A stretch of DNA of 64,000 bases, taken from the NCBI GenBank assembly GCA_018842655.1, contig JAGTWN010000004.1:2728001-2792000 (forward strand), written 5' to 3'. This DNA comes from Candidatus Pantoea haifensis. GTDB taxonomy: Bacteria; Pseudomonadota; Gammaproteobacteria; Enterobacterales; Enterobacteriaceae. The position numbers and the translations under genes were made by a program. The notes under the pieces were generated by a model. That model was not told the DNA's origin, did not search any database, and worked only from the letters and a program-made list of their open reading frames with translations. This document shows, one piece after another, positions 58,249 to 64,000 of this stretch (the first letter of the stretch is position 1; each line of letters begins with the position of its first letter).

Positions 58249-59061
58249 ATGTGGATAATACTGGCTGGCGCGCTAGCTATACTGCCGCGCCAGCGTGTCG
58301 CATTATTTCTGCTGCTGCTTTCCACCCTCCTTGCCCTGTATCAGGGTGTTGTGACCTGGCCTGCCGTGACGCTGCTTCTTGCGCTGGCTGCTCTTGCCGC
58401 GCTGCGAAGATATGTTGATGCAAACCGGTGGGTAAAAGAAATAACAGAATTGCTTCTGGTTACAGCATCAATTGGCCTGTTTTTACACGTCTTTCCCGGC
58501 TTTCATAATCCACCGCAAATCCAGGCAGTAAAAGCAGGCCCGCAAAGTCTGCCTTTCTCTTTCTATTTTAATTTCGATAAGGCATTGATCCCTTTTTTGC
58601 TGCTGGCCTGCATGCCGACGCTGTTTAAAACCGCTGCCTTTCCACCGCGTCATTATTTGTCATGGGTTGGCCTGTTGGCAGCGATGCCGCTGCTGCTTTT
58701 TCTCGCCGTTCTGCTGGGTGGACTGGGGCTGGAAACACATTTCCCCGACTGGATCGGCGCCTTCATGCTGGCCAATCTGTTTTTCGTCTGCCTGGCGGAA
58801 GAAGCCTTTTTCCGTGGCTACATTCAGCATCGTTTGCGCCAGTGGGCAGGTGGCAGCAAAGCGTTACTGCTGACGTCACTGCTGTTTGGCCTGGCGCACT
58901 TTTCAGGTGGCGCACTGCTGGTGATTTTTGCCACGCTGGCTGGCGTAATTTACGGCCTCGCCTGGCACTGGAGTGGACGATTATGGGTCGCCACCGGTGT
59001 ACATTTCACCTTTAATATGATGCATCTGCTGTTTTTCACCTATCCCGCGCTTCAGCACTGA
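58249..59061 (+). CDS. CPBP-family intramembrane glutamic endopeptidase
   Basis: About 270 residues and eight helices. The CPBP/Abi motifs are complete: EExxxR (CLAEEAFFRGYIQHRLRQW), FxxxH (LFGLAHFSGG) and HxxxN (GVHFTFNMMH). The family includes CAAX-type proteases and bacteriocin-immunity proteins; the substrate here is unknown. ATG 58249 has AAGGA 8 bases upstream and is preferred to ATG 58240. Confidence 0.85.
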   Translation: MWIILAGALAILPRQRVALFLLLLSTLLALYQGVVTWPAVTLLLALAALAALRRYVDANRWVKEITELLLVTASIGLFLHVFPGFHNPPQIQAVKAGPQSLPFSFYFNFDKALIPFLLLACMPTLFKTAAFPPRHYLSWVGLLAAMPLLLFLAVLLGGLGLETHFPDWIGAFMLANLFFVCLAEEAFFRGYIQHRLRQWAGGSKALLLTSLLFGLAHFSGGALLVIFATLAGVIYGLAWHWSGRLWVATGVHFTFNMMHLLFFTYPALQH

Positions 59062-59066
59062 CTGGC

Positions 59067-59977
59067 TTACAGCGTAAACACGGCAAAATCCTGTGCCAGC
59101 TCGGTAGCAGGAAAAATGGACTGGCACTCTGCCAGCAGGCGCGCCATATCCTGAGGTAAATAGCGCGAGCTGAAATGTGTGGCAATCATGCGCTTAGCGC
59201 CTGCTTTTTGGCAACCTCTGCCGCCTGAAGCGTAGTGGAGTGGCCGCGTCCGTTGGCCTTCTCCAGCATTGCCGCTTCCAGCGTGGTTTCATGTACCATT
59301 ACATCGACATGTGCGGCCAGTTGTAGCGCGATATCCGTTGGCGCGGTATCGCCAAAAATCGCCAGGGTTTTACCTTTGATGGCAGGGCCAAGATAGTCGG
59401 CACCATTAATGACCCGGCCATCTTCCAGCGTAATCTTTTTGCCCTGTTTCAGTTGCTGATACCACGGCCCACGCGGCACACCTTCAGCTTTTAGTCGCGG
59501 CGCATCAAGAAAGCCAGGCTTATCGTATTGCTCAATGCGATAGCCGTAGCATTCAATGACATGATTAAGTGGCCAGGCGGTAACGCGAAATTCACCGTCA
59601 TCCAATACTAAACCCGCTTCAATTTCGACGATCTCAAGGGGGTAAGTGGTAAACGATCCACTGAGCGACAGTGCAGTTTCAATGAAGGTTTTAATGCCTT
59701 TTGGGCCATAGACAGTAAATGGCTCGCTGAGACCTGCCATTGAGCGGCTGGTGAGCAAGCCGGGTAAACCAAAAATATGATCGCCATGCAAATGGGTAAT
59801 GAAAATCTTATCCAGCCGCCCCGGTTTTAGCGCGCTACGCATGAACTGATGCTGAGTCGCTTCACCGCAATCAAACAGCCAGGTTTCACCGCGAATCGAA
59901 CGAGTAAAGGCAATAGACGTCACATTGCGTTGCAGACTGGGCGCACCGGCACCGGTGCCTAAAAAAGTGAGATGCAT
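59067..59977 (-). CDS. rnz: Ribonuclease BN/Z (one-base frameshift near the C-terminus)
   Basis: Metallo-beta-lactamase-fold nuclease for tRNA 3' ends. HLHGDH zinc motif at residues 62-67, then GDTAPTD and the conserved HETT, GHST histidine sites. As read the frame ends at 59186. Adding one base to the T-run 59205-59209 restores [19 protein letters not shown] and a stop at 59067-59069 (303 residues). Also called elaC. Convergent with the CPBP gene. Confidence 0.92.
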
Positions 59978-60086
59978 GCTATGTCCCTGTTAATGGTGAA
60001 AAGTCAGAACCCTAATTACAATCATAGGTGCAAACTTTGCGTCAATTCGGCCCGCAGCGTTACACTCTATGTCAATTTTCTTGTAA

Positions 60087-61451
<1,365 letters not shown>

Positions 61452-61479
61452 TCACACCCGTATTGATGCGTTTAACCAG

Positions 61480-61499
61480 GCTGCTTCGGCAGCTTTTTT
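61480..61499 (+). terminator. Terminator after gor
   Basis: GCTGC, TTCG tetraloop, GCAGC, TTTTTT; about 30 bp beyond the gor stop. Confidence 0.88.
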
Positions 61500-61595
61500 G
61501 TGGCTTAAAGCATCAATATTGCTGCAATTAAAGCTGCATTATCCGGCCCTGTTCCTGAAATCTGCTGGTGCATCTGCGCGCTTTAATAGTGCAGT

Positions 61596-62492
61596 TTAAC
61601 TGAGCCGATCCAGCCAGCGCGCATACGCCTGATCCCATAATGCGGCTGGCGTTCCCGCTTTACCGAGGCCAAAACCATGCCCCCCTTTACTGATTTGGAT
61701 TAGCTCGACCGGTACCCGATTGCGGCGACAGGTATCACGCATGAGTTCAGTATTGAATGGATTTGAAGTGTGATCGTCTTCCGCCTGGGCCAAAAAAGTA
61801 GGCGGATAAGCCCGCGTCACATAATTTTGTACTGACCAGCTGGCCTCATCCTGCGGTGTGGCATTTTTGCCCACCATCATCAAATGGGTTGTGGTGTGTT
61901 GATAAGGCGCTTCCAGCGTAATAACAGGATAAATCAGGCCGACACTGTCTACTTTAGGCACCACTTCATCTAATGCATCTTGCGGTGCATAGGATCGATA
62001 AGCAGGCCGTGCGGCAGCCATACCCAGCAGATGCCCGCCAGCTGAAAACCCCAACACGTGCACTTTACGTTCGAACGAGCGCACCAGGCGAATGGCGCGC
62101 TGGGCATCCTGTAGCGGTGCCAGATGCCCGGCCTGCCATTTTTCATGCGGCAGTCGATAGCTGAGCACATAAGCGGTGTAGCCATTGGCATTTAACCAGC
62201 GCGCAACCGGCCAGGCTTCTCGCCCCATACCGATCCAGCGGTAGCCGCCACCCGCTGCAATCAGCACGGCTTCACCGTTAGGATTTTCTGGCCTGAAGCG
62301 TTGTATTGCCGGGCTGACGATATTGGACCAGGAACCGTTTTTACTGACATGCAGGTTGCCCGTTGGCCCGCCACCGCCTGGTGGATCGTCCGGCCAAAGC
62401 GGAATGACTTCATCGCGAGCAAACAAACTGCCGGTGGTCATGGAAAGCGCAACGGCTCCCGTGCCGAGAATAAAGCGTCGACGCGTAATCAT
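61596..62492 (-). CDS. Tat-exported alpha/beta hydrolase (acetyl-/feruloyl-esterase-like)
   Basis: 298 residues. The leader MITRRRFILGTGAVALSMTTGSLFA carries a twin-arginine-type motif (RRRFILG). The fold resembles BD-FAE/acetyl-xylan-esterase hydrolases: AVLIAAGGGYRWIG oxyanion region, nucleophile GFSAGGHLLGMAAARP, probable acid in AEDDHTSNP and histidine GGHGFGLG. Likely acts on acylated plant polysaccharide or a similar ester in the periplasm (inference). Confidence 0.8.
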   Translation of the reverse strand: MITRRRFILGTGAVALSMTTGSLFARDEVIPLWPDDPPGGGGPTGNLHVSKNGSWSNIVSPAIQRFRPENPNGEAVLIAAGGGYRWIGMGREAWPVARWLNANGYTAYVLSYRLPHEKWQAGHLAPLQDAQRAIRLVRSFERKVHVLGFSAGGHLLGMAAARPAYRSYAPQDALDEVVPKVDSVGLIYPVITLEAPYQHTTTHLMMVGKNATPQDEASWSVQNYVTRAYPPTFLAQAEDDHTSNPFNTELMRDTCRRNRVPVELIQISKGGHGFGLGKAGTPAALWDQAYARWLDRLS

Positions 62493-62619
62493 AATGCCTG
62501 TTGATAAAATGCCTGTATGGACAGCAAGCCGTTGCGGCTTACCGAAGTGTCAGTATGTAATGCAAGTGCAGTGCCAAACGCAGGCGATTATGTACGCACT
62601 ACCCGGTTGAAATCCATAA

Positions 62620-62645
62620 AAAACGCGCCCCGCAGGCGCGTTTAT
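62620..62645. terminator. Hairpin terminator between the small periplasmic gene and the esterase
   Basis: AAACGCGC, 7-nt loop, GCGCGTTT, flanked by A's on the left, giving the minus strand a T-tract. Placed 17 bp after the stop of the gene at 62662-63000. Confidence 0.75.
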
Positions 62646-62661
62646 TCTTAATCCCACTGGC

Positions 62662-63000
62662 TTAATCTTCTTGCTGGAACTGGGTCAGGACTGTCTGTTC
62701 GCACTGCTGCTCATTGCTACGCAGCTTCGCTCGCTCGTCGTCGCCCAGTTGCAGCCAGGCACTGGCCACTTCATTAGCGGTCTCTTCATCAAACTGCGGT
62801 TGATTCAGGGCTGATGGAGACTGGCTTTGCGCCACATAAGTTTTCATTTTTTCGACATATTGATCGGCACTGGAAACCGACTGTTCACTGCTCACAATGT
62901 GACACAGTTGGCTGGCATAGACGTTTTGTTCGTTATCATTGGCTGCCAGTGCACTGCCGGAAACCAGCATGCCCAGCAGCAGAATTTGCCGCATTTTCAT
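62662..63000 (-). CDS. Small periplasmic protein of unknown function
   Basis: 112 residues with a Sec signal peptide (MKMRQILLLGMLVSGSALA, then ANDNEQNVYASQLC). The mature part is acidic and Gln-rich with two cysteines (SQLCHIV; EQQCEQ) that could form one disulfide. GGAG lies just upstream of the ATG. Family not recognised. On the same strand as the antiporter gene that starts outside the window, 32 bp after it. Confidence 0.7.
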   Translation of the reverse strand: MKMRQILLLGMLVSGSALAANDNEQNVYASQLCHIVSSEQSVSSADQYVEKMKTYVAQSQSPSALNQPQFDEETANEVASAWLQLGDDERAKLRSNEQQCEQTVLTQFQQED

Positions 63001-63032
63001 TGAATACTCCTGTTATTACGGGTTAAACCAAA

Positions 63033-64000
63033 TCAGGGATTACGTTGCCGCGCTTCGAGCCGTCTTTCACGCCAGTTAAGCAGCGGCGTTACCGTTACGC
63101 CATGAATGACAATGCTGCTCACTACCAGCGTCAACGCCATATCTACCATCAGCTCAGCCTGCTCACCTTCCATGCCGTGTACCCAGGCAAAAGCGATATA
63201 GTTGAGACTGCCGATGCCGCGAATACCCAGCCAGCCAATCAGTAGGCGTTGTACCACCGGAATGCCTGCGCGGATCGTTACCAGCCACACCGCCAGAGGG
63301 CGCACCACCACAAACAGTAGCAGACCAAGCAGTACGCCGTAGATATTCCAGTGATGCGCCAGCGTGGCGCCCAGCACCACCATCATCAAAGCGGCCAGCA
63401 AACGCTCAATGGTATCGCCAAATGAGAGCACATCACCCACCACCAGGCCCACCGATTTCACCATATTGTTGTCTTGTTCATCCATGCGCGTATTGGGGTT
63501 GACCAGAGCTTCAGCGGGTAAATCGCGCTCTTTTTCACTCATGTCATCGGGTCGGTAACGTTTGAATACCCGTAGTTCAGCACGACGCAGGCCAACACCA
63601 GCAGCGAAGGCAGCAAGGAAGCCAGATGCGCCTAACCATTGCGCCAGCGAATAACTTAGCGCAATCAAAGCTAAAGCTAAAAAGTCGTTGTGCGCAATGT
63701 CGCCGTGCGCACTGCGCAGGGAGGTGACCATCAGACCGATTAAGCGCCCCAGCGTAAAGCCCATCAGCAGACCACCGCCGATCGCCCACAATAATTCTTT
63801 GGCAGTCCAGTGCGTCAACATCGCACCATTCAGGCTTTCGCCATTAAACAGCAATAACGCCAACACCAGCAGGGGTAGCGCGGAACCGTCATTCATCCCC
63901 GCTTCACTGGAAATGGCTACGCGCAATGCATCGTCATCACGCGCGTCATTCACTGAAATCAAACTGGCCAGTACCGGATCGGTAGGCGCAACGATGGCAC
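63033..64000 (-). CDS. CPA1-family monovalent cation/H+ antiporter (5' end beyond the window)
   Basis: The open frame continues to the window edge; the first visible residues are AIVAPTDPVLASLISVNDARDDDALRVAISSEAGMNDGSALPLLVLALLLF. The TDPV and the E-x-G-x-N-D motif (SSEAGMNDGSA) are the ion-binding hallmarks of NhaP/NHE-type antiporters. Several further helices follow, with a hydrophilic loop (RYRPDDMSEKERDLPAEALVNPN), ending LLNWRERRLEARQRNP. Whether it carries Na or K cannot be told. About 322 residues are visible. Confidence 0.9.
   Translation of the reverse strand, partial: AIVAPTDPVLASLISVNDARDDDALRVAISSEAGMNDGSALPLLVLALLLFNGESLNGAMLTHWTAKELLWAIGGGLLMGFTLGRLIGLMVTSLRSAHGDIAHNDFLALALIALSYSLAQWLGASGFLAAFAAGVGLRRAELRVFKRYRPDDMSEKERDLPAEALVNPNTRMDEQDNNMVKSVGLVVGDVLSFGDTIERLLAALMMVVLGATLAHHWNIYGVLLGLLLFVVVRPLAVWLVTIRAGIPVVQRLLIGWLGIRGIGSLNYIAFAWVHGMEGEQAELMVDMALTLVVSSIVIHGVTVTPLLNWRERRLEARQRNP

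Overview
The window is chromosomal DNA from a gamma-proteobacterium of the order Enterobacterales. Gene content and protein wording point to an Erwinia/Pantoea-like member of the Erwiniaceae (inference; no 16S or marker comparison was possible). Most of it follows the E. coli K-12 order of the ugp-liv-rpoH-ftsYEX-zntA-pitA-gor segment, with accessory DNA inserted at several points.

Layout. 1-3626 (minus): glycerol-3-phosphate ABC importer ugpB-A-E-C, with ugpC cut by the window edge. 3779-4140: small secreted protein. 4218-9104 (minus): branched-chain amino acid importer livK-H-M-G-F with a single binding-protein gene. 9508-14121: panM, rpoH, ftsX-E-Y. 14355-20684: rsmD, yhhL, yhhM, yhhN, zntA with a textbook ZntR operator, tusA, yhhQ with a probable preQ1-I riboswitch, and dcrB. 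20756-33884: a myo-inositol catabolic island (iolE, iolG, iolD, iolC fused to a DUF2090 aldolase domain, an RpiR-type regulator, iolB, iolA, iolI) lying between dcrB and yhhS. It is interrupted by about 2 kb of GC-rich tandem repeats of 670-690 bp that look non-coding. 33978-36705: yhhS, yhhT. 36694-48944: accessory region with a GntR regulator and uxuA, an EAL phosphodiesterase, proP, hemB, a secreted hydrolase, small gene pairs, and a class II microcin-like precursor with a putative immunity protein. 48945-64000: yhiN, pitA, uspB/uspA, rsmJ, prlC, a decayed orphan hcp, rlmJ, a CPBP protease, rnz, gor, a Tat-exported esterase, a small periplasmic protein and a CPA1 antiporter cut by the window edge.

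How the genes work together. The iol genes cover conversion of inositol (IolG, IolI, IolE, IolD, IolB, IolC kinase/aldolase, IolA) to acetyl-CoA, a C3 unit and DHAP; no inositol transporter is visible. An ATTTCAT/ATGAAAT word recurs in the iol promoter regions and is a candidate operator for the RpiR regulator.

Quality warning. At least fifteen otherwise intact genes carry a frameshift explained by one missing base in a homopolymer (ugpE, ugpB, livK twice, ftsY, yhhL, iolE, iolB, iolA, the gntR gene, the EAL gene, rnz, gor and others). Several are essential or highly conserved, so these are most likely sequencing errors (454 or Ion Torrent style), not mutations. Coordinates are given for the repaired genes. 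The in-frame stop in hcp is of a different kind and may be real decay.
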